Source: DAOTXR01 sp034435375 (GTDB lineage Bacteria; Chloroflexota; Anaerolineae; Aggregatilineales; UBA3940). From it: a stretch of 64,000 nt of DNA. The notes beneath the pieces are model-generated. The model was given only the letters and a program-made list of their open reading frames with translations. It was not told the origin of the DNA and did no database searches. The stretch is from assembly GCA_034435375.1 (NCBI GenBank), contig DAOTXR010000048.1:248001-312000 (forward strand), given 5' to 3'. Of this stretch, positions 1 to 8,741 are shown piece after piece (the first letter of the stretch is position 1; the number at the start of each line of letters is the position of its first letter). The translations under genes were made by a program, and so were the position numbers.

Positions 1-90
1 GACTACATCATGGCCTGCCTTGGCGAGCAGCAGCGCTGCAGGAAGACCCACGTAGCCGGTGCCAACGACAACAATAGTCTTACGCTTCAT
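1..90 (-). CDS. UDP-glucose/GDP-mannose dehydrogenase family protein (N-terminal fragment)
   Basis: Only the first 30 codons are inside the window; the gene continues past position 1. The visible residues start MKRKTIVVVGTGYVGLPAAL, which is the Rossmann nucleotide-binding start (GxGYVGLPxA) of NAD-dependent nucleotide-sugar dehydrogenases that oxidise UDP- or GDP-sugars to uronic acids. The start codon overlaps the end of the upstream epimerase gene by 11 bases, so the two are probably translated together in a surface-polysaccharide operon. The GYVGLP form is commoner in UDP-N-acetyl-sugar dehydrogenases (WecC-like) than in plain UDP-glucose dehydrogenases, but the fragment is too short to settle the substrate. 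Confidence 0.8.
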   Translation of the reverse strand, partial: MKRKTIVVVGTGYVGLPAALLLAKAGHDVV

Positions 91-1003
91 TGCCACGTCC
101 GTATACCTCTTTCTGCCATTCGATAGTCAGGGGAATCCCTTGCTCCAGGGTCACTGTGCACTGGAGTCCTAGGTCGCGCTTGGCTTTGGAGTTATCCGCG
201 CGTTTGTTGCGCGTGTTGTGCTTTTCAAACTCGACATACTCCACCCGTCGATCATCTTTGCCCAGGTAAGCCAGGATCATATCCGACAGGGTTTTAATGT
301 CGTGATACTCGTCGCCAGCGATGTTGTAAACCTCGCCCGGCTTGAAATTTTCACTGATATTGGCAATCGTCCGCACAGCATCGTCTATGTATGTCGATGT
401 GCGGTGATGGTCCAGGTAGACTGTGTACGGCATATCGTGCAGCGCATGATAGACAAACTTGCAGATCACGCTGCGGTATTCGGAATAAGGTTCGCCTGGT
501 CCGTAGGTGTTGAACAGGCGTATCCGAACGCTTTCGGTTCCGAAACATTCCGCCGAATTCATGATCTGCATCTCGCTCACCCATTTGGAGATGGCGTAGT
601 CGTTGAGTTGGCGGATAGGATGCCTGTCCAGAACATCTTCTGCCATCAGACCTTCCCAGTCGCCATAGACCTCAGAACTGCTGGCAAAGACCATACGAAA
701 GCCAAACCTCTCCTGACAGCGAATGACGTTTTTGGTGCCGATGGCATTGCTGTGCCACATCGTCTCGTAGAAGTCTTCGCCGTTCCAGCGGCCAAATTCG
801 GCTGCTAGGTGGTACACCAGGTCGAAAGGGTGAGACTCAAAGACCCGCTCAAGCTGGCGATAGATGCCCACATCACAACGCACATAGTTCGGGCCAGGCG
901 CGTGCACACGGTCTAACGACCAGACCTCATGTCCCCGCCCTCTCAACTCACGCACTAACGGAGCTCCTACTGCTCCCTCTCCACCAGTGACGAGAATGCG
1001 CAT
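80..1003 (-). CDS. NAD-dependent nucleotide-sugar epimerase/dehydratase (extended SDR)
   Basis: About 307 residues. It begins MRILVTGGEGAVG with the GxxGxxG NAD-binding turn at residues 7-13, has the active-site serine stretch (ASSSEVYG, residues 107-114) and the YxxxK catalytic pair as YAISK (136-140). This is the extended short-chain dehydrogenase family that epimerises or dehydrates UDP/dTDP/GDP sugars. The ATG at 1003 is chosen over a TTG ten codons upstream because it puts the Rossmann strand at the N-terminus. Its stop overlaps the start of the nucleotide-sugar dehydrogenase gene, and a polytopic membrane protein lies just upstream, which suggests envelope polysaccharide or glycolipid synthesis. 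Exact substrate not determinable; UDP-glucose 4-epimerase-like is one option. Confidence 0.88.
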   Translation of the reverse strand: MRILVTGGEGAVGAPLVRELRGRGHEVWSLDRVHAPGPNYVRCDVGIYRQLERVFESHPFDLVYHLAAEFGRWNGEDFYETMWHSNAIGTKNVIRCQERFGFRMVFASSSEVYGDWEGLMAEDVLDRHPIRQLNDYAISKWVSEMQIMNSAECFGTESVRIRLFNTYGPGEPYSEYRSVICKFVYHALHDMPYTVYLDHHRTSTYIDDAVRTIANISENFKPGEVYNIAGDEYHDIKTLSDMILAYLGKDDRRVEYVEFEKHNTRNKRADNSKAKRDLGLQCTVTLEQGIPLTIEWQKEVYGRGNEA

Positions 1004-1042
1004 AGGTTCTTGTTTGTAACCCCTATCAGACAATTTGCGCTA

Positions 1043-2317
1043 TCAGTCGCGATAGACAGATGCCCATCTACTTTGCAATCGGTCCCGCAGCCAAGACCCT
1101 GTCCATCCGACTGCATAAGTGCCAGCGATGAGAAACATTGGAACCGTAGGCATGCCAAAACGTATGGGGTCCTGTCGGAAATTGAATGCAGTCAACATGG
1201 GAAGGAGATAGGCCAGCGGAGCTGCGATCAGCAGTGCACACACTCGCCATCCTCGTTGTCGCCACAGCATAATCGATGCATATGCCCCGGCGGCCAGCAC
1301 CAACGCCAGCAGGGCCAGAAGCCATGGCCTACGCTCGGCGAAATATTCTATCATCCCCATAAAGTGGCGTGGGTCGAAGGGCAGGTTCGTCAGGATGTTC
1401 ACAAGAGGGCGGCGGGTTGTGCCTCCCCATGCGCCTATATCCCCATACGAGATATAGCCGGTCGTCACAGGTAGCCCAAAGACGGTCAGATTGTACCACG
1501 CCTGAGGGGCGTAAGTAAGCAGCCCTGCACCGCAGGCGGCAAACAGCGCGCGCCAGCCGTGGGCGATCAGGATGTATAAGAGCATGAATGCCACCATCGT
1601 TGCGACGTGAACACGAAACACCACGGCCAGGCTCATCGCAGCTCCTGCCCCTGCCATCCATTCGAAGGATGCCTCGCCTCGTTTGTCGGAGACTCTAGCT
1701 AGGCAAAAGAGGGCTAGCAGGAGGAAGAATGTAGCGGGACCATCAGATAGGCTGTTTAGCCAACCGACTCTGGGCACCGCCGCGCTGCGCAGGATGACGG
1801 GGTCAGGATGCCAGAAGAAACTGAAGTAGGTGATCAGCGGCAGGCAAGCCCACACCGCCGCTGCCCAGATTGCTATCTTTGGGCTGCCAGTCAGACGGCG
1901 TGCTGCGCCGCCTACCAGCAGGACAGAAATGCCGCCCAGCAGGAAGCCATGGATCACCACCAGAGGTGTGATGAACTCAAGAATGTTGGCAGGTCTGAGC
2001 AGGGCAATCCAGGGGAGCATGATCAGCGACTCGCCGATCCCAACCACCGAGCGCTCCGGTAGACCATCTATGATCGATTGAGCCAGACTCATCATCTGAT
2101 CCTGATCGCCGCCATGATAGAGATACCACCGGTAACGCAACTCAAGCGGGAACACATTCAGCAAAAAGAGCAATGCGATCAGCAGACGCACCAGCGCCAG
2201 GATCAGCAGACTGCGCTGGACGCCGTCTAACGAATCCCACCAGTGTTGCAGGGATTGGGGCAGCGATCTGCGTGGGGAGGCTTGCCTCAGGCTGGCTGCG
2301 GGGTGAGTATCGATCAT
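1043..2317 (-). CDS. polytopic membrane protein, GT-C/PMT-like glycosyltransferase candidate
   Basis: 424 residues with about ten hydrophobic segments, starting after a charged N-terminus (segments near residues 35-58, 95-140, 150-165 and onward to about 410). The overall pattern, with an acidic/polar loop after the first helix (HGGDQDQ) and a tyrosine-rich loop later, resembles the dolichyl-phosphate-mannose/ArnT-like GT-C glycosyltransferases that use polyprenyl-phosphate sugars, but no diagnostic motif is secure. The stop is 40 bases from the downstream epimerase start on the same strand, so it probably belongs to the same envelope-sugar operon. Treat it as a membrane protein of uncertain enzymatic role. 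Confidence 0.7.
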   Translation of the reverse strand: MIDTHPAASLRQASPRRSLPQSLQHWWDSLDGVQRSLLILALVRLLIALLFLLNVFPLELRYRWYLYHGGDQDQMMSLAQSIIDGLPERSVVGIGESLIMLPWIALLRPANILEFITPLVVIHGFLLGGISVLLVGGAARRLTGSPKIAIWAAAVWACLPLITYFSFFWHPDPVILRSAAVPRVGWLNSLSDGPATFFLLLALFCLARVSDKRGEASFEWMAGAGAAMSLAVVFRVHVATMVAFMLLYILIAHGWRALFAACGAGLLTYAPQAWYNLTVFGLPVTTGYISYGDIGAWGGTTRRPLVNILTNLPFDPRHFMGMIEYFAERRPWLLALLALVLAAGAYASIMLWRQRGWRVCALLIAAPLAYLLPMLTAFNFRQDPIRFGMPTVPMFLIAGTYAVGWTGSWLRDRLQSRWASVYRD

Positions 2318-2438
2318 ACAACGCCTAGTGTCTACACAGATTGCAGCGTCGCTTTGAATCTAGGCTGCCAGAGCGAGATATTGCCATACTCCAGGTGATT
2401 CTGCAATAAAACCCGGATGACGTTAGCCCCACGGTCAG

Positions 2439-2468
2439 TGGACGATCCTGCGTCGGTTTCGTTATAAT
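2439..2468 (+). promoter_or_regulatory. sigma70-type promoter for the SDR gene
   Basis: A perfect -10 box TATAAT lies at 2463-2468, with TGGACG (four of six matches to TTGACA) at 2439-2444 and an 18-base spacer. The predicted transcript start falls near 2475, 28 bases before the ATG at 2503. This also rules out the in-frame ATG at 2467, which sits inside the -10 box. Confidence 0.7.
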
Positions 2469-2502
2469 GGGTCAACTTGCACCAGATTCAGGAGAATCAA
2501 AT

Positions 2503-3291
2503 ATGGACCTACAACTGGCTGGCAAAGTTGCCCTGGTGACAGCAGCCTCAAAGGGACTGGGTAAGGCCGCTGCGATGGAGTTTGCCCGCGAGGGTGCACG
2601 GGTCGCGATGTGCGCTCGCAGCGATCTGCTTGACTCAGCGGCAGCAGAGATCGGACAGGAGACCGGTGCAGAGGTTTTTCCCTTCCATGCCGATGTAACT
2701 CGCCAGGAAGATGTAGATGCCTTCGTGAATGCTGCACTGGGGCGGTTTGGCCAGATCGACATCCTCATCATCAACGCTGGCGGCCCACCCCCTGGCAATT
2801 TCCTGAACTTCACGCCTGCTGACTGGGAATCCGCAGTCCAGTTGACGCTGATGAGCGCAGTGCGGCTGTGCTATGCTGTCGTACCGCACATGCTTAAGCA
2901 GGGCGCAGGCAGCATTGTCGCCACCGAGTCGTTCACGGTTAAGCAGCCGCTCGACAATCTGATCCTCTCCAATTCCATCCGGCTGGCAGTCATCGGGATG
3001 CTGAAGCACCTTGCCAATGAGCTGGGTCCCCAGGGCATCCGAGTCAATTCGATCAATCCTGGCTGGACGCTGACAGAGCGTGTGGATCAACTCATGGCTA
3101 ACCGCGCCAAGACCAACGGCACAACTGTTGAACAGGAGTTGGCTAAGATCGCAGCCACAATTCCGCTACGGCGACCTGCAACTGTTGAGGAGTATGGGCG
3201 AACTATCGTGTGGCTGGCTTCTCCGGCAGCCTCATACATCCACGGACAGGCGTTGCTTTTCGACGGCGGCGCGGCGCAGTCGCCCCTGTAG
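2503..3291 (+). CDS. atypical SDR family oxidoreductase lacking YxxxK
   Basis: 262 residues. The N-terminal NAD(P)-binding motif is present as TAASKGLG (residues 14-21) and the structural NAG motif follows at about residue 92. The C-terminal DGG region of 3-oxoacyl-ACP-reductase-like SDRs is also there. The usual catalytic Tyr-x-x-x-Lys is absent: where YxxSK is expected the sequence reads LILSNSIR. A recognised SDR subgroup with a QPxxxLxLSN signature shares this, so it is unlikely to be a sequencing error. Start chosen at 2503 because AGGAGA at 2490-2495 is well spaced and the promoter excludes the upstream ATG. Substrate and even redox activity are unknown. It converges on the phosphoglucose isomerase gene. 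Confidence 0.85.
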   Translation: MDLQLAGKVALVTAASKGLGKAAAMEFAREGARVAMCARSDLLDSAAAEIGQETGAEVFPFHADVTRQEDVDAFVNAALGRFGQIDILIINAGGPPPGNFLNFTPADWESAVQLTLMSAVRLCYAVVPHMLKQGAGSIVATESFTVKQPLDNLILSNSIRLAVIGMLKHLANELGPQGIRVNSINPGWTLTERVDQLMANRAKTNGTTVEQELAKIAATIPLRRPATVEEYGRTIVWLASPAASYIHGQALLFDGGAAQSPL

Positions 3292-3405
3292 CCCAAGCCG
3301 AACTGTCACACGCCTCCAATCTACTCAGCCGCCGTGGCTGGATGGCTTGTGATACGTGTTGCATTGGCGCATCCTGTCAGTGATCGCCTGCTGTGGCTGA
3401 ACAGG

Positions 3406-5103
3406 CTATAGCAGAGCACCGATCAGGCGCTCGATGCTGCCTACAGCCTCCGTTCCCAAGTGAAAGCGGATCACTCGGCGACCGGCGTCGATCAGCGCCT
3501 GACGGTCTCCCATAGCCTGGGCCGCGATCAGCACACCAAACGTGATCGTCGCTCGGTCCAGGCCAGGCTCGTCTGGAATGCTGACATCGTGAGGGGTATC
3601 CACTGTCAACTGGATGAACAGGCCATTTCCCCGGTCACCCTTGTGCAGTTGGCCGGTCGAGTGTAGGAAACGTGGCCCGTAGCCGACTGTTACCGCCAGG
3701 CCAGTGCGGTCGCGGAGCGCGATTTGCAGCGCGTGGAGTACCTCGTTGATCTCTTCGGTAGGTTGAACATAGGCCTGCACAGCAATGTAATCACCAGACC
3801 TGGCCAGCTGGAGGAACGACGTGAGTGCAGCCCCCGCAGTTTGCCCTGTGACATCTCCGTACACCATGATGTTGTCATCCACTAGAGATGGGGCCAGGGT
3901 CGGCAGTGTGGCCTTCTCGGCATATTCGGCCATCATCTTTCGTGCCAATGTCTTAGCTGCCTCGACATTGGGTTGGTCAAACGGATTGAGGCCCAGCCGG
4001 TGCCCGGCGACGGCTGTGGCCAGCTCCCACAGGAAGAATTGGCCACCTAGGTCGTATTCGTCACGCAGATCGAGGCGTATCACTGGCTGTCCTGCTCTTT
4101 CCAAGGCCTCGATAGCAACTACATAGGTATCATCGCCACTCAGACGAAGGTGCACGAAAAGCCGGTCGGTGCCGTAGACGCTCCGGCCTCCCATCGACTC
4201 GCCAACAATGGGCAGGATGCCTTTGCCTTCCTTGCCAGTGCTCTCGGCAATCAGCTGTTCAATCCAGTCTCCAAAGCTGGCTAACTGTGGCGAAATGATC
4301 AACGTCACTTTGTCACGCCCGGCCTTTGCTAATTCGCCCAACACAGCACCCAGCCAGGCTGCCGGATTGTTAGCTGTTTCCACCTGAGGCCCGCAGGCAG
4401 CTGACATGTCTTGCACACGTTGGAGCAACTTTCTCAGATCTACGCCCATTAATGCCGCAGGGACCATCCCAAAGAACGACTGTGCCGAATATCGTCCACC
4501 AACATTGGGATCGTTGAGAAAGGTCTTGCGGAAATCCAACGTCTCAGCCACGCCTGCCAGGCTGCTGCCCGGATCGGTGATAGCGATGAAATGCTCTCCG
4601 GCCCGCTTGTTGCCCAGCGTCTCAGCGGCGCGGTTGTAGAAGAACTTGAAGAAAGAGAACGTCTCAACCGTGCCTCCAGACTTGGTTGAGACGACAAACA
4701 AGGTACGTGACAGGTCAAGCCGGTCAGCGTGGGCTAGGACAGCCTCAGGGTGCGTGCTATCGAGCACTGCCAGGTTGAGATAGCCAGGCGTGATGCCGAA
4801 GGTTTTACGGCACACCTCAGGTGCAAGGCTCGATCCACCCATGCCCAGCAGTAGTGCCTCTGTGTATCCTTCAGCCTGTACCGACCTGACCAACTCCTCG
4901 ATCTCGCCAATAGCTTCGGAGGTCCGTTCGGCTACGTCCAGCCACCCCAGCCGGTTGGCGATCTCGGAAGGGGCTGATTTCCAGACAGTGTGATCGCGCT
5001 GCCAGATGCGTTCTACAATGCGCTGACTGGCCATATCGGCCAGGGCTTGTTCAACTTCCTGCTGATAAGCGCCTAGACATGCCATCTCCTGTAGCTGCAT
5101 CAT
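3406..5103 (-). CDS. glucose-6-phosphate isomerase (Tal-Pgi C-half type)
   Basis: 565 residues matching the phosphoglucose isomerase half of the bacterial transaldolase/PGI fusion family. It should interconvert glucose 6-phosphate and fructose 6-phosphate in the cytoplasm. SIS-fold signatures are visible: GMGGSSLAPEV near residue 87, STKSGGTVETFSFF near 139, GGRYSAQSFFG near 202, and the histidine-bearing GHRLGLNPFDQPNVEAAK near 370. The C-terminal ~180 residues (ending in a FLHSTGQLHKGDRG segment and beyond) are typical of this subfamily and absent from short archaeal PGIs. No transaldolase domain precedes it. Two consecutive ATGs lie at 5103 and 5100, with GGGAGGG just upstream. Likely feeds central sugar metabolism together with the nearby SIS gene. 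Confidence 0.88.
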   Translation of the reverse strand: MMQLQEMACLGAYQQEVEQALADMASQRIVERIWQRDHTVWKSAPSEIANRLGWLDVAERTSEAIGEIEELVRSVQAEGYTEALLLGMGGSSLAPEVCRKTFGITPGYLNLAVLDSTHPEAVLAHADRLDLSRTLFVVSTKSGGTVETFSFFKFFYNRAAETLGNKRAGEHFIAITDPGSSLAGVAETLDFRKTFLNDPNVGGRYSAQSFFGMVPAALMGVDLRKLLQRVQDMSAACGPQVETANNPAAWLGAVLGELAKAGRDKVTLIISPQLASFGDWIEQLIAESTGKEGKGILPIVGESMGGRSVYGTDRLFVHLRLSGDDTYVVAIEALERAGQPVIRLDLRDEYDLGGQFFLWELATAVAGHRLGLNPFDQPNVEAAKTLARKMMAEYAEKATLPTLAPSLVDDNIMVYGDVTGQTAGAALTSFLQLARSGDYIAVQAYVQPTEEINEVLHALQIALRDRTGLAVTVGYGPRFLHSTGQLHKGDRGNGLFIQLTVDTPHDVSIPDEPGLDRATITFGVLIAAQAMGDRQALIDAGRRVIRFHLGTEAVGSIERLIGALL

Positions 5104-5317
5104 GCCACCCTCCCGATCGCAAGGAGAAAACTGCGGAAGACCCAGCCAGGGCCCGTCTCTGCCTGTGTGGTATTGTACACCATCCTAAGGGAGTTGCCCC
5201 GTGTTCCTGTGTCAAGGCTCGGGGGTGCAGAACGTCAACCACCCTCTGTATCTGGGCCATGACGTTCGCAGGCAAACAGTGCGCTGCTATCGGGAGTCCC
5301 ACTGACGCTGTCCACGA

Positions 5318-5373
5318 ACCGAAAAAACAGTGAAAGGACGGCACTTGCCACCGTTCCTTCACTGTTCTTCGGT
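5318..5373 (-). terminator. rho-independent terminator after the LysM/L,D-transpeptidase gene
   Basis: On the minus strand a long stem (arms AACAGTGAAGGAACGG and its near complement) closes at 5326-5366 and is followed by a run of T within TTTTTTCGG. The flanking ACCGAA/TTCGGT arms (5318-5323, 5368-5373) extend it. It starts 9 bases after the stop codon at 5382. Confidence 0.85.
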
Positions 5374-5381
5374 CTTGTCGG

Positions 5382-6620
5382 CTAGTTGATTACCAGCACT
5401 GATGTGCCCAGCGTTGCCCAGTTGAACAGCCACTCAGCATCTGGGGTGCGCATGTTGACACACCCGTGGCTCATCGGCTGACCGAAGTTGTTGTGCCAGT
5501 AGGTTCCGTGCAAGCCATACCCCTGAAAAAAGTACATGACCCACGGCACGCCGGGCAAGTCATAGCCGGGTCCAACCATGTGATCTGACGCGAGCTTCAA
5601 GTAAACTCTGTACTCCCCTGTCACCGTAGGTGTGTCGGGCAGACCGGTGGATACCACAAACTCACCTACTAACTGACCATCTTCGAAGGCATAAGTGCGC
5701 TGTTGAGACAGCACGACAACAATCTGTTTCCCCTCAGTTACTGTCGGTGTGGGAACCTGATCTAGCGATGGCTGTTCGGCTGGCAGAATCGTCGTATCGC
5801 CGTCACTGCCAGATGGAATGATCAGGGTCTGCCCTACATAGATCTGGTTGGCGTTCGTGATCTGATTAAGGGAAATCAAGTCACGAACAGCCACGCCAAA
5901 CCGTTGGGCAATGCCCCCTAGTGTATCACCACGCTGAATGACATAGCTGACCGTACTGCTCAAATTGGCCGATGGACCACCAGTGCCTGGGGCTGTCACT
6001 GAAGGGACCATGAGCACCTGGCCTATGTAAAGCAGTGAAGGGTTGCTGAGATTGTTGGCCTGCACCAGTGTCGACATCGGGACGCCGTAGCGGTGGGCAA
6101 TAATTGCCAGGGTCTCGCCGCGCTGGACGATGTGCTGTAACGGAGTGCTCTCAGTGAGAGTCGTCAGGCTATCCGGCCCGTTTGCAGGGATGATCAACTG
6201 CTGACCTACGTAGATGCGCGAAGGGTTGATCAGGTTGTTGGCAGCGACGATGGCCGCTATCGGCACACCGTAGTGCAAGCTGATGCGGTACAACGTCTCG
6301 CCGCGCTGCACAGTGTGCACCCGCACCGAGGGCAACCCCTCCTGGCCTGGCTCGGCCTGAAGGGGATTGGTCCTGGGATGGGGGATGATCAGCAGTTGTC
6401 CGGCGTAGAGGTGATCCGGCATGATCAGGTCATTGGCTTCGACGATGGCCTCGACCGTCACATCGAACTGCCGTGCAATCCCCCCCAGCGTATCACCCCA
6501 GGTGACGACATAGACCTGTGTCCTGCTGGTGCCATCGACTGCGTAGGCGCGGGCAGCCAGCAGGATGGACAAGGCTGCAGCAGCGCTTATGCTCACCACA
6601 AACTTCGCAAGGAACTTCAT
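5382..6620 (-). CDS. secreted L,D-transpeptidase with four LysM domains
   Basis: About 412 residues. It has a signal peptide (MKFLAKF, then a hydrophobic core ending ARAYA), four LysM peptidoglycan-binding domains each built on the pattern V-x-x-GDTL/GETL ... N-x-L ... GQ-x-L-x-IP, and a C-terminal YkuD catalytic domain. The active-site signature is intact: HGTYWH followed by SHGCVNMR, with the nucleophilic cysteine. The family cross-links peptidoglycan stems (3-3 links) or attaches proteins outside the membrane. The ATG at 6620 is chosen because it begins the signal peptide and has AGGAGAG nine bases upstream; a longer reading frame to 6839 has no signal-like start. A strong terminator follows. 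Confidence 0.93.
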   Translation of the reverse strand: MKFLAKFVVSISAAAALSILLAARAYAVDGTSRTQVYVVTWGDTLGGIARQFDVTVEAIVEANDLIMPDHLYAGQLLIIPHPRTNPLQAEPGQEGLPSVRVHTVQRGETLYRISLHYGVPIAAIVAANNLINPSRIYVGQQLIIPANGPDSLTTLTESTPLQHIVQRGETLAIIAHRYGVPMSTLVQANNLSNPSLLYIGQVLMVPSVTAPGTGGPSANLSSTVSYVIQRGDTLGGIAQRFGVAVRDLISLNQITNANQIYVGQTLIIPSGSDGDTTILPAEQPSLDQVPTPTVTEGKQIVVVLSQQRTYAFEDGQLVGEFVVSTGLPDTPTVTGEYRVYLKLASDHMVGPGYDLPGVPWVMYFFQGYGLHGTYWHNNFGQPMSHGCVNMRTPDAEWLFNWATLGTSVLVIN

Positions 6621-6783
6621 CTTCCCATACTCTCCTACTACCGACAATCCACACCATGTCCACCCTAAAAACGGCATAGAACTTAAGTCTGTGGTTCTCC
6701 ATATTGCAGCTGGCCCCATTCCTTCTCTCGATTCTATCACAGGTTGAGATCGCCTCCGCCGGAGATAGCCGGAAAACCCTGGC

Positions 6784-6814
6784 AAAATGAAAAGCCTGGC
6801 GCTGGAGCCAGGCT
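6784..6814 (-). terminator. rho-independent terminator after the SIS-domain gene
   Basis: A perfect 8-bp stem AGCCTGGC/GCCAGGCT (6793-6800 with 6807-6814) with a six-base loop is followed on the minus strand by TTTTCATTTT. It lies 26 bases downstream of the SIS gene stop and separates it from the L,D-transpeptidase gene. Confidence 0.88.
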
Positions 6815-6839
6815 GCATGCAGGCTGTAGGTTGTGCCAA

Positions 6840-7880
6840 TCACCAGGTCTCGGTAACTTTGGTCAATCCCTCAGGCCGGTCGGGGTCGAGGCCACGGGCC
6901 TGTGCCAGCGCCAGAGCAAAAACCTGGCCAGGCTTGACTGCTATCAGTGGGGAGAGCCACTCTGGAACACCCTCAGGCAATGGCATCGGCAGATGAGCCT
7001 GGTTGAGCAGGCTGGTGTCGTCGCTGATCAGCAGCAGTTCAGCGCGGCGCTCTGTCAGGCGCGCGATCAGAGCGCGAAGGTCGTCCAGTATTGCGCCTGA
7101 GGGCGCGACGACAATCGCCGGGAAACCCTCGACCGCCAGTGCTATCGGGCCATGCAAAAAATCTGCCGACGAATATGGCTCAGCCACGACGCGCGTCAAT
7201 TCCTTGATCTTCAGAGAGATCTCAAAGGCAGTGGCATAGTTGAAGCCGCGCCCGATGACGACACAGTGCTCCATGTAGCGATAGCGCTCCACGCGCGGCG
7301 GCAGCGCCGAGAGATGGGCGAGTGTCTGCCGGGCCAGATCGGGCATCTGGTAAAGCTGATCCAGAGAGTCACGATTTTCACTGAGATGGACGGCAAACAG
7401 GGCCAGTGCTGCGAGCGAAGTAGTATAGGTTTTGGTGGCTGCGACGGCCCGTTCAGGTCCGGCGTGTAATTCAATTACATGATCGGCGATACCAGCAAGC
7501 GGCGATTTTTGGTTGTTGGTAATCGCGAGGGTGGGACAACCCTGCTGCCGTGCCTCTTCCAGAACAGACACGATATCCGGCGATTGCCCAGACTGTGAGA
7601 TGCCCATCACCAGCGCCCTCTTGAGCACGGGTGGCTGGCGATAGAGGGTGAACAACGAGGGCGTGGCCAGTGCGACGGGCAGGTGGTTGTGCACGCCAAG
7701 CAGATACTGGGCGTAACGTGCGGCGTTATCTGACGTGCCTCTGGCGGCGATGATCACGTAATCAAAACGGCCACGCAGATCGGCTGTAATAGTCCGCACA
7801 TGCGCATCTTCCTGCTCGATAATCCGTTGTAGCGCTGCCGGCTGCTCGTGAATCTCCTGTTCCAGAAGCTCTCCATGCAT
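6840..7880 (-). CDS. SIS-domain protein, glucosamine-6-phosphate deaminase/GlmS-isomerase-like
   Basis: 346 residues with two SIS (sugar isomerase) domains, as in the isomerase half of GlmS, but with no N-terminal glutaminase domain. The first SIS has AARGTSDNAARYAQYL and GISQSGQSPDIV; the second has GRGFNYATAFEISLKIKEL. It ends with the family signature LDPDRPEGLTKVTET. Such stand-alone proteins are NagB-II/AgaS-type enzymes that act on amino-sugar 6-phosphates, usually deaminating glucosamine 6-phosphate to fructose 6-phosphate. GGAGGG precedes the ATG at 7880. The nearby peptidoglycan enzyme and PGI fit a role in amino-sugar recycling, which is inference. An alternative is another keto-sugar isomerase/aminotransferase of the same fold. 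Confidence 0.87.
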   Translation of the reverse strand: MHGELLEQEIHEQPAALQRIIEQEDAHVRTITADLRGRFDYVIIAARGTSDNAARYAQYLLGVHNHLPVALATPSLFTLYRQPPVLKRALVMGISQSGQSPDIVSVLEEARQQGCPTLAITNNQKSPLAGIADHVIELHAGPERAVAATKTYTTSLAALALFAVHLSENRDSLDQLYQMPDLARQTLAHLSALPPRVERYRYMEHCVVIGRGFNYATAFEISLKIKELTRVVAEPYSSADFLHGPIALAVEGFPAIVVAPSGAILDDLRALIARLTERRAELLLISDDTSLLNQAHLPMPLPEGVPEWLSPLIAVKPGQVFALALAQARGLDPDRPEGLTKVTETW

Positions 7881-7977
7881 AGACCCTCCCCTGGAATTGA
7901 CGCTGGTGCAAGCCTAGCTGTTCAATTATAACCTACCCACATGCCAAACGTGGCGGCCATCTTTCTCTGACAAGCAG

Positions 7978-8012
7978 AAACGGAGGCTTGGGGAAAATCA
8001 CAGCCTCCGTTT
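7978..8012 (-). terminator. terminator after the receiver gene at 8043
   Basis: An 11-bp perfect inverted repeat (AAACGGAGGCT at 7978-7988, AGCCTCCGTTT at 8002-8012) surrounds a 13-base loop. It is 30 bases beyond the stop of the minus-strand receiver gene. The T-rich flank on the minus strand is short; the plus strand also shows TTTTGCG, so it may work in both directions. Confidence 0.7.
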
Positions 8013-8042
8013 TGCGATGCTTTTCGTTGTAATTAGGTAGAC

Positions 8043-8435
8043 CTATTTCTCAATGGCCACTCCCTGCTGCTTGAGAAGATCGAAGATCGTATCCCTAAGA
8101 AGCGCCATGGAGATGCCACCTTTTCGCACTACCCTCTCGGCAGACACTCCCAGTCGCTGGACACTCTCATCATCAGCAGCATGGGCGGTGAAGATAATGA
8201 CAGGAATCTGGGCCATGTTGGGATTTGAGCGCAGTTCTCTTAAGACCTCTTCGCCATTCAAGTGAGGCATGGCCAGATCCAATACGATCAGCAGCGGGGC
8301 AAGTGCTCGGACAAAGATCAATGCCTCAACACCATCGTGGGCATCGAGAATACGGATGGGCAACGCGCTCAGGACCATCTGCAATATCTCGCGTGCGTCT
8401 GGATCATCATCCACAATCAGGATGTAAGGCTCCAT
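8043..8435 (-). CDS. single-domain response regulator (CheY-like receiver)
   Basis: 130 residues made up of one receiver domain and no output domain. The acidic pocket (VDDDPD, residues 8-13) and the phospho-acceptor aspartate in LIVLDLAMPHLNG (near residue 57) are present. The conserved lysine occurs as VVRKGG, so the usual cis-proline after the lysine is replaced by glycine. The protein at 9491 is its closest relative in the window and shares this RKG feature. It is divergently transcribed from the OmpR-type regulator at 8742. It probably relays phosphate between the local kinase and other regulators or controls a protein partner; the partner is not identifiable from sequence. Confidence 0.9.
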   Translation of the reverse strand: MEPYILIVDDDPDAREILQMVLSALPIRILDAHDGVEALIFVRALAPLLIVLDLAMPHLNGEEVLRELRSNPNMAQIPVIIFTAHAADDESVQRLGVSAERVVRKGGISMALLRDTIFDLLKQQGVAIEK

Positions 8436-8741
8436 ATGTGCATTTACCTTTCGGAAACATTGTAGAGGCTAACCATATATGCCTTCTCTATAGCCTCCCG
8501 AAAGGAACCGGCAGAAAGCTGCCCTCGGCCTCATTATAAGGGGTTTATGTTGCTGACAAGAACCCTCCCTATTAACCTGTAAGCCTTTTGTTATGCTTGT
8601 AGGTAACTCTTCGATATATATTTAGTATGGTGAGGATAGCCTGTCGGCATCCAATTCCCTCCACTCTGTTTCGCACCCGACAATCGCGCAACGCCGGCAG
8701 CACAATCTAGAAATTGGCTGGCCTATATGAGGTAGAGGTTC
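8436..8741. other. divergent intergenic region between two response-regulator genes
   Basis: 306 bases without a gene. It is locally AT-rich around 8590-8635 and must hold promoters for both the minus-strand receiver and the plus-strand OmpR-type gene. No -35/-10 pair with good spacing could be picked with confidence. No tRNA, riboswitch core or long inverted repeat was seen. Confidence 0.5.

Noticed and set aside
218..808. 196-codon plus-strand frame opposite the epimerase
   Set aside because: Shadow of a well-supported extended SDR gene.
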